NCBI RefSeq assembly: GCF_023856365.1
Contig: NC_064536.1
Coordinates: forward strand, 40,059,276 to 40,123,275
From: Brienomyrus brachyistius
Taxonomy: Eukaryota > Chordata > Actinopteri > Osteoglossiformes > Mormyridae
Length of the DNA stretch: 64,000 nt
Direction of reading: 5' to 3'
Both the position numbers and the translations under genes were made by a program. Below the pieces are notes generated by a model that worked only from the letters and a program-made list of their open reading frames with translations, ran no database searches and was not told the origin of the DNA. Below are positions 32,748 through 43,720 of the stretch, one piece after another; positions within the stretch are counted from its first letter, which is position 1; each line of letters opens with the position of its first letter.

Positions 32748-32944
32748 GGGAGGCATGGTGGTGCAGTGGTTAGCACTGTTGCCTCACACCCCCAGAACAC
32801 GGGTTCGAGTCTCCGCCTGGGTCACATTTGTGTGGAGTTTGCATGTTCTCCCCATGTTCTTGTGGGGTTTCCTCCGGGTACTCTGGTTTCCCCCCACAGT
32901 CCAAAAACATGCTGAGGCTAATTGGAGTCGCTAAATTGCCCATT

Positions 32945-32985
<41 letters not shown>

Positions 32986-33108
32986 CCTGCAATGGGCTGG
33001 CCCCCCATCCTGGGTTGTTCCCTGCCTCATGCCCATTGGTTCCGGGATAGGCTCCAGACCCCCCGCGACCCAATAGGATAAGCATTTTGGAAAATGGATG
33101 GATGGATA
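32748..33108 (+). mobile_element. tRNA-derived SINE with internal (GT)n, at the array border
   Basis: Same family as 29400-29748, with head GGCATGGTGGTGCAGTGGTT, B-box-like GGGTTCGAGTC and tail GGATGGATGGATA. A (GT)n tract of about 20 repeats has expanded at about 32946-32985. Its 3' tail abuts the first partial unit of the tRNA array. Confidence 0.85.
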
Positions 33109-33211
33109 ATACCCTTGTATCACAACACCAGACCTGTATCAGAATCAGACATATTGCTAGCAGGTTTGTGGAAAGATAAAACATAATCGCTACATTGCTT
33201 TTTCAACTTCG

Positions 33212-33283
33212 GCGTTGGTGGTATAGTGGCTAGCATAGCTGCCTTCCAAGCAGTTGACCCGGGTTCGATTCCAGGCCAACGCA
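33212..33283 (+). tRNA. tRNA-Gly-TCC: tRNA-Gly(TCC), unit 1
   Basis: Cloverleaf with loop CTTCCAA. One T-stem change (CCAGG for CCCGG) gives a mismatch with G51. First complete unit. Confidence 0.85.
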
Positions 33284-33465
33284 GCCTTACTTATGACCTC
33301 CTTCTCTGTGAGTGTCTTCAGGTGCTTATAGTACAGCTGAACAGCATGTCATCAATAACCTGCTGCGTTATAGAAACTGAAACAAGCATTACTCCATCAA
33401 TCTATATATCTGCCTTCCAGATGAGTTAGCACACTGGCAAAACAGGGCTGCTTATGCCAGTGAAA

Positions 33466-33538
33466 GCCTCGTTAGCGCAGTCGGTAGCGCGTCAGTCTCA
33501 TAATCTGAAGGTCGTGAGTTCGACCCTCACACGGGGCA
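33466..33538 (+). tRNA. tRNA-Met-CAT: tRNA-Met(CAT), elongator, unit 1
   Basis: Complete elongator-type gene: GCCTCGT/ACGGGGC acceptor, loop CTCATAA, T stem GTGAG/CTCAC, discriminator A. All stems pair; one of two fully sound Met copies. Confidence 0.95.
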
Positions 33539-33987
33539 GTTTACTTACTTGCTGAAACAGTTCCCATACATAGCTGCACTTTTATAAAATCACTCTCCCA
33601 CAGATTCTAATTGATGTTTTTATGTCACTCATGTGGCATCAGCCCAGCATACTTCCATAACTGTGCAAAAGAACTTCTTCAGAAGTAGATACCATTATTC
33701 TTCTCATAGCAGATCCACACACCTTCCAATTTCAACGTCTAGCCCAAACTGATCTCAGATGCAAGCATCTGTACAGTCATCCGCATCCCATGGCTAAGAT
33801 TACACCTGCAACAGTAGCCAATCGAGCATCAACAAAATTCGGCAACAGCAAAATCTGTGACGAGGGCCATATACTTGTTGACTGTTACACTTCTATCACA
33901 ACACCAGACCTGGACCAGAACCAGACATACTGCTAGCAGGTTTGTGGAAAGATAAAAGATAATCGCTACAAAGCTGTTTCAACTTTG

Positions 33988-34059
33988 GCGTTGGTGATAT
34001 AGTGGCTCGCATAGCTGCCTTCCAAGCAGTTGACCTGGGTTCGATTCCCGGCCAACGCA
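33988..34059 (+). tRNA. tRNA-Gly-TCC: tRNA-Gly(TCC), unit 2, D-arm changes
   Basis: GTAT of the D stem is ATAT and the D loop has TCG for TAG. T50-G64 is a wobble. The Gly-Met spacer of this unit holds the 875-bp transposon. Confidence 0.7.
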
Positions 34060-34107
34060 GCCTTACTTATGACCTCCTTCTCTGTGAGTGTCTTCAGGTG
34101 CTTATAG

Positions 34108-34982
34108 TAGGGACTTGGAAATCCTGCTTTGGTCGCTCACTCTTATATTCCGTGTGATGACGTCATCATTTTTTCAGCGGTGGCTACGGGGTGTGGGTGC
34201 GAATATGCGGTTTTCGCGGCTAGCTCTGCATTCAACTTATGAGATATCCGCCGTTTTGAATAATTTATTTATCCTTGATTTTCTTATTTTTTACTGGATC
34301 AAAATCGGTTCAGTATTCGAGGAGCAACAACAATTTGAAAACAAGGTAACTTTCACGCACTAAATAAAAATCGAAAGAATCGTGGGGCATCGATTATTTG
34401 TGCACAGGCATATTTATTGCACCCTAAATGTGAATATTGCCAACTATGATGACGATTGATGCATGCCCACACTATACAATCGTGTGCCCACTTCTGGATG
34501 ATTGAAGATTGAAGGGATTTTATGTGCTGTACGGAGGATGGATCAATGTCACGTGACCACTGATCTGGCTCCTGATTGGTTAGACATCATGCCAGTTAAT
34601 GGAGATACCCCCAAGTAAATTTTCATTTCAACATTCAACAACAAAAATCACTAAGATTGGTTAGATATTGGCAAAGTTCTGGTTGTTTAAGTGCACCATA
34701 CCCTATTTACAATTTCTTACATTTATTGAATGAGGGGCAGGCTGCCCTCCGCCTATGCAGAGCGAAGTTGTTCTAAGAAGTCACAGTTTTTTCTGCAGCT
34801 CTAATTGTAATTACATTAGAACAAAAATCCGATTTCAGGCATGTTAAATCTTCAATATCTCTGGTTCTATTAAAGATATATTGACAAATGAGGTATCATT
34901 TTTTATGATTTTTTAATCTCTTTCCATTAAAATAGGTGTGAAGTTAATCAAGACAATTTGGTGAAAAATTTCCAAGTCCCTA
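34108..34982. mobile_element. Non-autonomous DNA transposon in array unit 2
   Basis: 875 bp with perfect 15-bp terminal inverted repeats (TAGGGACTTGGAAAT). It is flanked by CTTATAG at 34101-34107 and 34983-34989, which occurs once in every other unit. A 7-bp, perhaps originally 8-bp, duplication and a TAGGG terminus would fit a hAT-like element. No transposase frame is seen. Confidence 0.85.
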
Positions 34983-35122
34983 CTTATAGTCCCGCTGAAC
35001 AGCATGTCATCAATAACCCGCTGCATTATCGAAACTGAAAGAAGCATTACTCCATCAATCTATATATCTGCCTTCCAGATGAGTTAGCACACTGGCAAAC
35101 AGGGCTGCTTATGTCAGTTAAA

Positions 35123-35195
35123 ACCTCGTTAGCGCAGTCGGTAGCACGTCAGTCTCATAATCGGAAGGTCGTGAGTTTGACCCTCACACGGGGCA
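35123..35195 (+). pseudogene. tRNA-Met(CAT) variant, unit 2
   Basis: Position 1 is A (mismatch with C72). Also AGCACGTC in the D arm, ATCGG in the anticodon stem and GTTTGACC in the T loop. The same set recurs in unit 33. Confidence 0.75.
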
Positions 35196-35644
35196 GTTTA
35201 TTTACTTGCTGAAACAGTTCCCATGCATAGCTGCACTTTTACAAAATCACTCTCCCACAGATTCTATTGGATGTTTTTATGTCACTCATGTGGCATCAGC
35301 CCAGCATACTTCCATAACTGTGCAAAAGAACTTCTTCAGAAGTAGATACCATTACTCTTCTCATAGCAGATCCACACACCTTCCAATTTCAACGTCTAGC
35401 CCAAACTGATCTCAGATGCAAGCATCTGTACAGTCATCCGCATCCCATGGCTAAGATTACAGCTGCAACAGTAGCCAATCGAGCATCAACAAAATTCGGC
35501 AACAGCAAAATCTGTGACGAGGGCCATATACTTGTTGACTGTTACACTTGTATCACAACACCAGACCTGGACCAGAACCAGACATACTGCTAGCAGGTTT
35601 GTGGAAAGATAAAAGATAATCGCTACAAAGCTGTTTCAACTTTG

Positions 35645-35716
35645 GCGTTGGTGGTATAGTGGCTAGCATAGCTGCCTTCCAAGCAGTTGACCTGGGTTCG
35701 ATTCCCGGCCAACGCA
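35645..35716 (+). tRNA. tRNA-Gly-TCC: tRNA-Gly(TCC), unit 3
   Basis: Canonical except C50T, which still pairs as T-G. Confidence 0.93.
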
Positions 35717-35898
35717 GCCTTACTTATGACCTCCTTCTCTGTGAGTGTCTTCAGGTGCTTATAGTCCAGCTGAACAGCATGTCATCAATAACCTGCTGCG
35801 TTATAGAAACTGAAACAAGCATTACTCCATCAATCTATATATCTGCCTTCCAGATGAGTTAGCACACTGGCAAAACAGGGCTGCTTATGCCAGTGAAA

Positions 35899-35971
35899 GC
35901 CTCGTTAGCGCAGTCGGTAGCGCGTCAGTCTCATAATCAGAAGGTCGTGAGTTCGACCCTCACACGGGGCA
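35899..35971 (+). tRNA. tRNA-Met-CAT: tRNA-Met(CAT), unit 3
   Basis: As unit 1 except ATCAG for ATCTG, an anticodon-stem mismatch. Confidence 0.8.
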
Positions 35972-36420
35972 GTTTACTTACTTGCTGAAACAGTTCCCAT
36001 ACATAGCTGCACTTTTATAAAATCACTCTCCCACAGATTCTAATTGATGTTTTTATGTCACTCATGTGGCATCAGCCCAGCATACTTCCATAACTGTGCA
36101 AAAGAACTTCTTCAGAAGTAGATACCATTACTCTTCTCATAGCAGATCCACACACCTTCCAATTTCAACGTCTAGCCCAAACTGATCTCAGATGCAAGCA
36201 TCTGTACAGTCATCCGCATCCCATGGCTAAGATTACACCTGCAACAGTAGCCAATCGAGCAACAACAAAATTCGGCAACAGCAAAATCTGTGACGAGGGC
36301 CATATACTTGTTGACTGTTACACTTGTATCACAACACCAGACCTGGACCAGAACCAGACATACTGCTAGCAGGTTTGTGGAAAGATAAAAGATAATCGCT
36401 ACAAAACTTTTTCAACTTTG

Positions 36421-36492
36421 GCGTTGGTGGTATAGTGGCTAGCATAGCTGCCTTCCAAGCAGTTGACCCGGGTTCGATTCCCGGCCAACGCA
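36421..36492 (+). tRNA. tRNA-Gly-TCC: tRNA-Gly(TCC), unit 4, canonical
   Basis: All stems pair; matches the vertebrate tRNA-Gly(TCC) pattern, with A box TGGTATAGTGG and B box GGTTCGATTCC. Confidence 0.97.
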
Positions 36493-36674
36493 GCCTTACT
36501 TATGACCTCCTTCTCTGTGAGTATCTTCAGGTGCTTATAGTCCAGCTGAACAGCATGTCATCAATAACCCGCTGCATTACAGAAATTAAAAGAAGCATTA
36601 CTCCATCAATCTGTATATCTGCCTTCCAGATGAGTTAGCACACTGGCAAAACAGGGCTGCTTATGCCAGTGAAA

Positions 36675-36747
36675 GCCTCGTTAGCGCAGTCGGTAGCGTG
36701 TCAGTCTCATAATCTGATGGTAGTGAGTTCGACCCTCACACGGGGCA
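36675..36747 (+). tRNA. tRNA-Met-CAT: tRNA-Met(CAT), unit 4, with substitutions
   Basis: Sound acceptor and T stem. Changes in the D arm (AGCGTG) and the anticodon-stem/variable region (TGATGGTAG). Confidence 0.75.
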
Positions 36748-37195
36748 GTTTACTTACTTGCTGAAACAGTTCCCATACATAGCTGCACTTTTATAAAATC
36801 ACTCTCCCACAGATTCTAATTGATGTTTTTATGTCACTCATGTGGCATCAGCCCAGCATACTTCCATTACTGTGCAAAGAACTTCTTCAGAAGTAGATAC
36901 CATTATTCGTCTCATAGCGGATCCACAGACCTTCCAATTTCAACGTCTAGCCCAAACTGATCTCAGATGCAAGCATCTGTACAGTCATCCGCATCCCATG
37001 GCTAAGATTTCACCTGCAACAGTAGCCAATCGAGCATCAACAAAATTCGGCAACAGCAAAATCTGTGACGAGGGCCATATACTTGTTGACTGTTACACTT
37101 GTATCACAACACCAGACCTGGACCAGAACCAGACATACTGCTAGCAGGTTCGTGGAAAGATAAAAGATAATCGCTACGAAACTTTTTCAACTTCG

Positions 37196-37267
37196 GCGTT
37201 GGTGGTATAGTGGCTAGCATAGCTGCCTTCCAAGCAGTTGACCCGGATTCGATTCTCGGCCAACGCA
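37196..37267 (+). tRNA. tRNA-Gly-TCC: tRNA-Gly(TCC), unit 5, damaged T arm
   Basis: B box reads GATTCGATTCT; one T-stem mismatch and one wobble. Probably a weak or dead copy. Confidence 0.65.
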
Positions 37268-37449
37268 GCCTTACTTATGACCTCCTTCTCTGTGAGTGTC
37301 TTCAGGTGCTTATAGTCCAGCTGAACAGCATGTCATCAATAACCTGCTGCGTTATAGAAACTGAAACAAGCATTACTCCATCAATCTATATATCTGCCTT
37401 CCAGATGAGTTAGCACACTGGCAAAACAGGGCTGCTTATGCCAGTGAAA

Positions 37450-37522
37450 GCCTCGTTAGCGCAGTCGGTAGCGCGTCAGTCTCATAATCTGAAGGTTGTG
37501 AGTTCGACCCTCACACAGGGCA
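37450..37522 (+). tRNA. tRNA-Met-CAT: tRNA-Met(CAT), unit 5
   Basis: GTTGTGAG in place of GTCGTGAG, and ACAGGGC acceptor giving a C5-A68 mismatch. T stem intact. Confidence 0.75.
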
Positions 37523-37971
37523 GTTTACTTACTTGCTGAAACAGTTCCCATACATAGCTGCACTTTTATAAAATCACTCTCCCACAGATTCTAATTGATG
37601 TTTTTATGTCACTCATGTGGCATCAGCCCAGCATACTTCCATAACTGTGCAAAAGAACTTCTTCAGAAGTAGATACCATTACTCTTCTCATAGCAGATCC
37701 ACACACCTTCCAATTTCAACGTCTAGCCCAAACTGATCTCAGATGCAAGCATCTGTACAGTCATCCGCATCCCATGGCTAAGATTTCACCTGCAACAGTA
37801 GCCAATCGAGCATCAACAAAATTCGGCAACAGCAAAATCTGTGACGAGGGCCATATACTTGTTGACTGTTACACTTGTATCACAACACCAGACCTGGACC
37901 AGAACCAGACATACTGCTAGCAGGTTCGTGGAAAGATAAAAGATAATCGCTACGAAACTTTTTCAACTTCG

Positions 37972-38043
37972 GCGTTGGTGGTATAGTGGCTAGCATAGCT
38001 GCCTTCCAAGCAGTTGACCCGGGTTCGATTCCCGGCCAACGCA
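37972..38043 (+). tRNA. tRNA-Gly-TCC: tRNA-Gly(TCC), unit 6, canonical
   Basis: Identical to unit 4. Confidence 0.97.
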
Positions 38044-38225
38044 GCCTTACTTATGACCTCCTTCTCTGTGAGTGTCTTCAGGTGCTTATAGTCCAGCTGA
38101 ACAGCATGTCATCAATAACCTGCTGCGTTATAGAAACTGTAACAAGCATTACTCCATCAATCTATGTATCTGCCTTCCAGATGAGTTAGCACACTGGCAA
38201 AACAGGGCTGCTTATGCCAGTGAAA

Positions 38226-38298
38226 GCCTCGTTAGCGCAGTCGGTAGCGCGTCAGTCTCATAATCTGAAGGTTGTGAGTTCGACCCTCACACAGGGCA
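38226..38298 (+). tRNA. tRNA-Met-CAT: tRNA-Met(CAT), unit 6
   Basis: Same changes as unit 5. Confidence 0.75.
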
Positions 38299-38747
38299 GT
38301 TTACTTACTTGCTGAAACAGTTCCCATACATAGCCGCACTTTTATAAAATCACTCTCCCACAGATTCTAATTGATGTTTTTATGTCACTCATGTGGCATC
38401 AGCCCAGCATACTTCCATAACTGTGCAAAAGAACTTCTTCAGAAGTAGATACCATTACTCTTCTCATAGCAGATCCACACACCTTCCAATTTCAACGTCT
38501 AGCCCAAACTGATCTCAGATGCAAGCATCTGTACAGTCATCCGCATCCCATGGCTAAGATTACACCTGCAACAGTAGCCAATCGAGCATCAACAAAATTC
38601 GGCAACAGCAAAATCTGTGACGAGGGCCATATACTTGTTGACTGTTACACTTGTATCACAACACCAGACCTGGACCAGAACCAGACATACTGCTAGCAGG
38701 TTTGTGGAAAGATAAAAGATAATCGCTACAAAGCTGTTTCAACTTTG

Positions 38748-38819
38748 GCGTTGGTGGTATAGTGGCCAGCATAGCTGCCTTCCAAGCAGTTGACCTGGGT
38801 TCGATTCCCGGCCAATGCA
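38748..38819 (+). tRNA. tRNA-Gly-TCC: tRNA-Gly(TCC), unit 7
   Basis: D loop GGCCAGC, T-stem T50, acceptor G3-T70 wobble (CCAATGC). Still folds. Confidence 0.85.
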
Positions 38820-39000
38820 GCCTTACTTATGACCTCCTTCTCTGTGAGTGTCTTCAGGTGCTTATAGTCCAGCTGAACAGCATGCCATCAATATCTCACT
38901 GCGTTATAGAAACTGAAACAAGCATTACTCCATCAATTTATACATCTGCCTTCCAGATGTGTTAGCACACTGGCAAACAGGGCTGCTTATGTCAGTGAAA

Positions 39001-39073
39001 GCCTCGTTAGCGCAGTCGGTAGCGCGTCAGTCTCATAATCTGAAGGTCGTGAGTTCGACCCTCACACGGGGCA
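39001..39073 (+). tRNA. tRNA-Met-CAT: tRNA-Met(CAT), elongator, unit 7
   Basis: Identical to unit 1; the second fully sound Met copy and the last with ACGGGGC apart from unit 33. Confidence 0.95.
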
Positions 39074-39521
39074 GTTTGTTTACTTGCTGAAACAGTTCCC
39101 ATGCATAGCTGCACTTTTACAAAATCACTCTCCCACAGACTCTAATAGATGTTTTTATGTCACTCATGTTGCATGAGCCCAGCGTACCTCCATTACTGTG
39201 CAAAGAACTTCTTCAGAAGTAGATACCATTATTCGTCTCATAGCGGATCCACAGACCTTCCAATTTCAACGTCTAGCCCAAACTGATCTCAGATGCAAGC
39301 ATCTGTACAGTCATCCGCATCCCATGGCTAAGATTTCACCTGCAACAGTAGCCAATCGAGCATCAACAAAATTCGGCAACAGCAAAATCTGTGACGAGGG
39401 CCATATACTTGTTGACTGTTACACTTGTATCACAACACCAGACCTGGACCAGAACCAGACATACTGCTAGCAGGTTTGTGGAAAGATAAAAGATAATCGC
39501 TACAAAACTTTTTCAACTGCG

Positions 39522-39593
39522 GCGTTGGTGGTATAGTGGCTAGCATAGCTGCCTTCCAAGCAGTTGACCCGGGTTCGATTCCCGGCCAACGCA
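39522..39593 (+). tRNA. tRNA-Gly-TCC: tRNA-Gly(TCC), unit 8, canonical
   Basis: Identical to unit 4. This unit pairs with unit 25 at 13,170 bp. Confidence 0.97.
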
Positions 39594-39774
39594 GCCTTAC
39601 TTATGACCTCCTTCTCTGTGAGTGTCTTCAGCTGCTTATAGTCCAGCTGAACAGCATGCCATCAATATCCCGCTGCGTTATAGAAACTGAAAGAAGCATT
39701 TCTCCATCAATCTATATATCTGCCTTCCAGATGTGTTAGCACACTGGCAAACAGGGCTGCTTACGTCAGTGAAA

Positions 39775-39847
39775 GCCTCGTTAGCGCAGTCGGTAGCGCG
39801 TCAGTCTCATAATCTGAAGGTCGTAAGTTCGACCCTCACACAGGGGA
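39775..39847 (+). tRNA. tRNA-Met-CAT: tRNA-Met(CAT), unit 8, stem mismatches
   Basis: T stem GTAAG (A51-C63), C5-A68, and C72 changed to G (CAGGGGA). Shared with unit 25. Confidence 0.55.
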
Positions 39848-40295
39848 GTTTACTTACTTGCTGAAACAGTTCCCATGCATAGCTGCACTTTTACAAAATC
39901 ACTCTCCCACAGACTCTAATAGATGTTTTTATGTCACTCATGTTGCATGAGCCCAGCGTACTTCCATAACCGTGGAAAGAACTTCTTCAGAAGTAGATAC
40001 CATTACTCGTCTCATAGCGGATCCACAAACCTTCCAATTTCAACGTCTAGCCCAAACTGATCTCAGATGCAAGCATCTGTACAGTCATCCGCATCCCATG
40101 GCTAAGATTTCACCTGCAACAGTAGCCAATCGAGCAACAACAAAATTCGGCAACAGCAAAATCTGTGACGAGGGCAATATACTTGTTGACTGTTACACTT
40201 GTATCACAACACCAGACCTGGACCAGAACCAGACATACTGCTAGCAGGTTTGTGGAAAGATAAAAGATAATCGCTACGAAACTTTTTCAACTTCG

Positions 40296-40367
40296 GCGTT
40301 GGTGGTATAGTGGCTAGCATAGCTACCTTCAAAGCAGTTGACCCGGGTTCGATTCCCGGCCAACGCA
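40296..40367 (+). tRNA. tRNA-Gly body with anticodon TCA, unit 9
   Basis: Only two changes from canonical: loop CTTCAAA (anticodon TCA, would read UGA) and G30A (A30-C40 mismatch). A and B boxes perfect. Confidence 0.85.
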
Positions 40368-40548
40368 GCCTTACTTATGACCTCATTCTCTGTGAGTGTC
40401 TTCAGGTGCTTATAGTCCAGCTGAACAGCATGTCATCAATAACCCGCTGCATTACAGAAATTAAAAGAAGCATTTCTCCATCAATCTATATATCTGCCTT
40501 CCAGATGTGTTAGCACACTGGCAAACAGGGCTGCTTACGTCAGTGAAA

Positions 40549-40621
40549 ACCTTGTTAGTACAGTCAGTAGCGCATCAGTCTCATAATCTGAAGGTCGTAA
40601 GTTCGACCCTCACACAGGGCA
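40549..40621 (+). pseudogene. Decayed tRNA-Met, class TAC, unit 9
   Basis: A1-C72 mismatch, GTAC in the D stem, G18A in the D loop, GCATCAG, T stem GTAAG. C5T pairs with A68. Confidence 0.8.
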
Positions 40622-41070
40622 GTTTACTTACTTGCTGAAACAGTTCCCATGCATAGCTGCACTTTTACAAAATCACTCTCCCACAGATTCTAATGGATGT
40701 TTTTATGTCAATCATGTGGCATCAGTCCAGCGTACTTCCATAACTGTGCAAAAGAACTTCTTCAGAAGTAGATACCATTATTCGTCTCATAGCGGATCCA
40801 CAAATCTTCCAATTTCAACGTCTAGCCCAAACTGATCTCAGATGCAAGCATCTGTACAGTCATCCGCATCCCATGGCTAAGATTTCACCTGCAACAGTAG
40901 CCAATCGAGCAACAACAAAATTCGGCAACAGCAAAATCTGTGACGAGGGCCATATACTTGTTGACTGTTACACTTGTATCACAACACCAGACCTGGACCA
41001 GAACCAGATATACTGCTAGCAGGTTTGTGGAAAGATAAAAGATAATCGCTACGAAGCTTTTTCAACTTCG

Positions 41071-41142
41071 GCGTTAGTGGTATAGTGGCTAGCATAGCTG
41101 CCTTCCAAGCAGTTGACCCGGGTTCAATTCCCGGCCAACGCA
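41071..41142 (+). tRNA. tRNA-Gly-TCC: tRNA-Gly(TCC), unit 10
   Basis: G6A (acceptor mismatch) and T-loop TTCAATT. The pair of changes recurs in unit 27. Confidence 0.75.
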
Positions 41143-41323
41143 GCCTTACTGATGACCTCCTTCTCTGTGAGTGTCTTCAGGTGCTTATAGTCCAGCTGAA
41201 CAGCATGTCATCAATAACCTGCTGCATTATAGAAACTGAAAGAAGCATTACTCCATCAATCTATATATCTGCCTTCCAGATGTGTTAGCACACTGGCAAA
41301 CAGGGCTGCTTACGTCAGTGAAA

Positions 41324-41396
41324 GCCTCGTTAGCGCAGTCGGTAGCGCGTCAGTCTCATAATCTGAAGGTCGTAAGTTCGACCCTCACACAGGGCA
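41324..41396 (+). tRNA. tRNA-Met-CAT: tRNA-Met(CAT), unit 10, stem mismatches
   Basis: Good D and anticodon arms; T stem GTAAG and C5-A68 mismatches. Confidence 0.6.
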
Positions 41397-41844
41397 GTTT
41401 ACTTACTTGCTGAAACAGTTCCCATGCATAGCTGCACTTTTACAAAATCACTCTCCCACAGACTCTAATAGATGTTTTTATGTCACTCATGTTGCATGAG
41501 CCCAGCGTACTTCCATTACTGTGCAAAGAACTTCTTCAGAAGTAGATACCATTACTCGTCTCATAGCGGATCCACAAACCTTCCAATTTCAACGTCTAGC
41601 CCAAACTGATCTCAGATGCAAGCATCTGTACAGTCATCCGCATCCCATGGCTAAGATTTCACCTGCAACAGTAGCCAATCGAGCAACAACAAAATTTGGC
41701 AACAGCAAAATCTGTGACGAGGGCCATATACTTGTTGACTGTTACACTTGTATCACAACACCAGACCTGGACCAGAACCAGACATACTGCTAGCAGGTTT
41801 GTGGAAAGATAAAAGATAATCGCTACGACGCTTTTTCAACTTCG

Positions 41845-41916
41845 GCGTTGGTGGTATAGTGGCTAGCATAGCTGCCTTCCAAGCAGTTGACCCGGGTTCA
41901 ATTCCCGGCCAACGCA
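41845..41916 (+). tRNA. tRNA-Gly-TCC: tRNA-Gly(TCC), unit 11
   Basis: Canonical except purine swap at 57 (TTCAATT), which is tolerated. Confidence 0.93.
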
Positions 41917-42097
41917 GCCTTACTTATGACCTCATTCTCTGTGAGTGTCTTCAGGTGCTGATAGTCCAGCTGAACAGCATGTCATCAATAACCCGCTGCA
42001 TTACAGAAATTAAAAGAAGCATTTCTCCATCAATCTATATATCTGCCTTCCAGATGTGTTAGCACACTGGCAAACAGGGCTGCTTACGTCAGTGAAA

Positions 42098-42170
42098 ACC
42101 TTGTTAGTACAGTCAGTAGCGCGTCAGTCTCATAATCTGAAGGTCGTAAGTTCGACCCTCACACAGGGCA
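42098..42170 (+). pseudogene. Decayed tRNA-Met, class TAC, unit 11
   Basis: As unit 9 but GCGTCAG restored. Confidence 0.8.
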
Positions 42171-42619
42171 GTTTACTTACTTGCTGAAACAGTTCCCATG
42201 CGTAGCTGCACTTTTACAAAATCACTCTCCCACAGATTCTAATGGATGTTTTTATGTCAATCATGTGGCATCAGTCCAGCGTACTTCCATAACTGTGCAA
42301 AAGAACTTCTTCAGAAGTAGATACCATTATTCGTCTCATAGCGGATCCACAAACCTTCCAATTTCAACGTCTAGCCCAAACTGATCTCAGATGCAAGCAT
42401 CTGTACAGTCATCCGAATCCCATGGCTAAGATTTCACCTGCAACAGTAGCCAATCGAGCAACAACAAAATTCGGCAACAGCAAAATCTGTGACGAGGGCC
42501 ATATACTTGTTGACTGTTACACTTGTATCACAACACCAGACCTGGACCAGAACCAGACATACTGCTAGCAGGTTTGTGGAAAGACAAAAGATAATCGCTA
42601 CGAAGCTTTTTCAACTTCG

Positions 42620-42691
42620 TCCTAGGTGGAATAGTGGATAGCATAGCTGCCTACCAAGCAGTTGACCCGGGTTCGATTCCCGGCCAACGCA
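42620..42691 (+). pseudogene. tRNA-Gly body with anticodon ACC, unit 12
   Basis: Loop CTACCAA gives ACC, still a glycine anticodon. The 5' acceptor is TCCTAGG, which pairs poorly with CCAACGC, and the D stem reads GAAT. Likely dead. Confidence 0.75.
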
Positions 42692-42872
42692 GCCTTACTT
42701 ATGACCTCCTTCTCTGTGAGTGTCTTCAGGTGCTTATAGTCCAGCTGAACAGCATGTCATCAATAACCCGCTGCATTATAGAAACTGAAAAAAGCATTAC
42801 TCCATCAATCTGTATATCTGCCTTCCAGATGAGTTAGCACACTGGCAAACAGGGCTGCTTACGTCAGTGAAA

Positions 42873-42945
42873 GCCTCGTTAGCGCAGTCGGTAGCGCGTC
42901 AGTCTCATAATCTGAAGGTCGTCAGTTCGACCCTCACACAGGGCA
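42873..42945 (+). tRNA. tRNA-Met-CAT: tRNA-Met(CAT), unit 12, stem mismatches
   Basis: T stem GTCAG (C51-C63) and C5-A68. Confidence 0.55.
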
Positions 42946-43394
42946 GTTTACTTACTTGCTGAAACAGTTCCCATGCATAGCTGCACTTTTACAAAATCAC
43001 TCTCCCACAGATTCTAATTGATGTTTTTATGTCACTCATGTTGCATGAGCCCAGCGTACTTCCCTAACTGTACAAAAGAACTTCTTCAGAAGTAGATACC
43101 ATTACTTGTCTCATAGCGGATCCACAGACCTTCCAATTTCAACGTCTAGCCCAAACTGATCTCAGATGCAAGCATCTGTACAGTCATCCGCATCCCATGG
43201 CTAAGATTTCACCTGCAACAGTAGCCAATCGAGCAACAACAAAATTCGGCAACAGCAAAATCTGTGACGAGGGCCATATACTTGTTGACTGTTACACTTG
43301 TATCACAACACCAGACCTGGACCAGAACCAGATATACTGCTAGCAGGTTTGTGGAAAGATAAAAGATAATCGCTACAAAGCTTTTTCAACTTCG

Positions 43395-43466
43395 GCGTTG
43401 GTGGTATAGTGGCTAGCATAGCTGCCTTCCAAGCAGTTGACCCGGGTTCAATTCCCGGCCAACGCA
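43395..43466 (+). tRNA. tRNA-Gly-TCC: tRNA-Gly(TCC), unit 13
   Basis: Canonical except TTCAATT T loop. Confidence 0.93.
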
Positions 43467-43647
43467 GCCTTACTTATGACCTCCTTCTCTGTGAGTGTCT
43501 TCAGGTGCTTATAGTCCAGCTGAACAGCATGTCATCAATAACCCGCTGCATTATAGAAACTGAAAGAAGCATTACTCCATCAATCTATATATCTGCCTTC
43601 CAGATGTGTTAGCACACTGGCAAACAGGGCTGCTTACGTCAGTGAAA

Positions 43648-43720
43648 GCCTCGTTAGCGCAGTCGGTAGCGCGTCAGTCTCATAATCTGAAGGTCGTAAG
43701 TTCGACCCTCACACAGGGCA
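43648..43720 (+). tRNA. tRNA-Met-CAT: tRNA-Met(CAT), unit 13, stem mismatches
   Basis: T stem GTAAG; C5-A68. Confidence 0.6.

Noticed and set aside
32946..32985. (GT)n tract as a regulatory element
   Set aside because: It lies inside a SINE and is best explained as microsatellite expansion there.
29432..33123. Frames within the SINE copies
   Set aside because: SINE sequence is non-coding; the same frames appear in each SINE copy irrespective of context.
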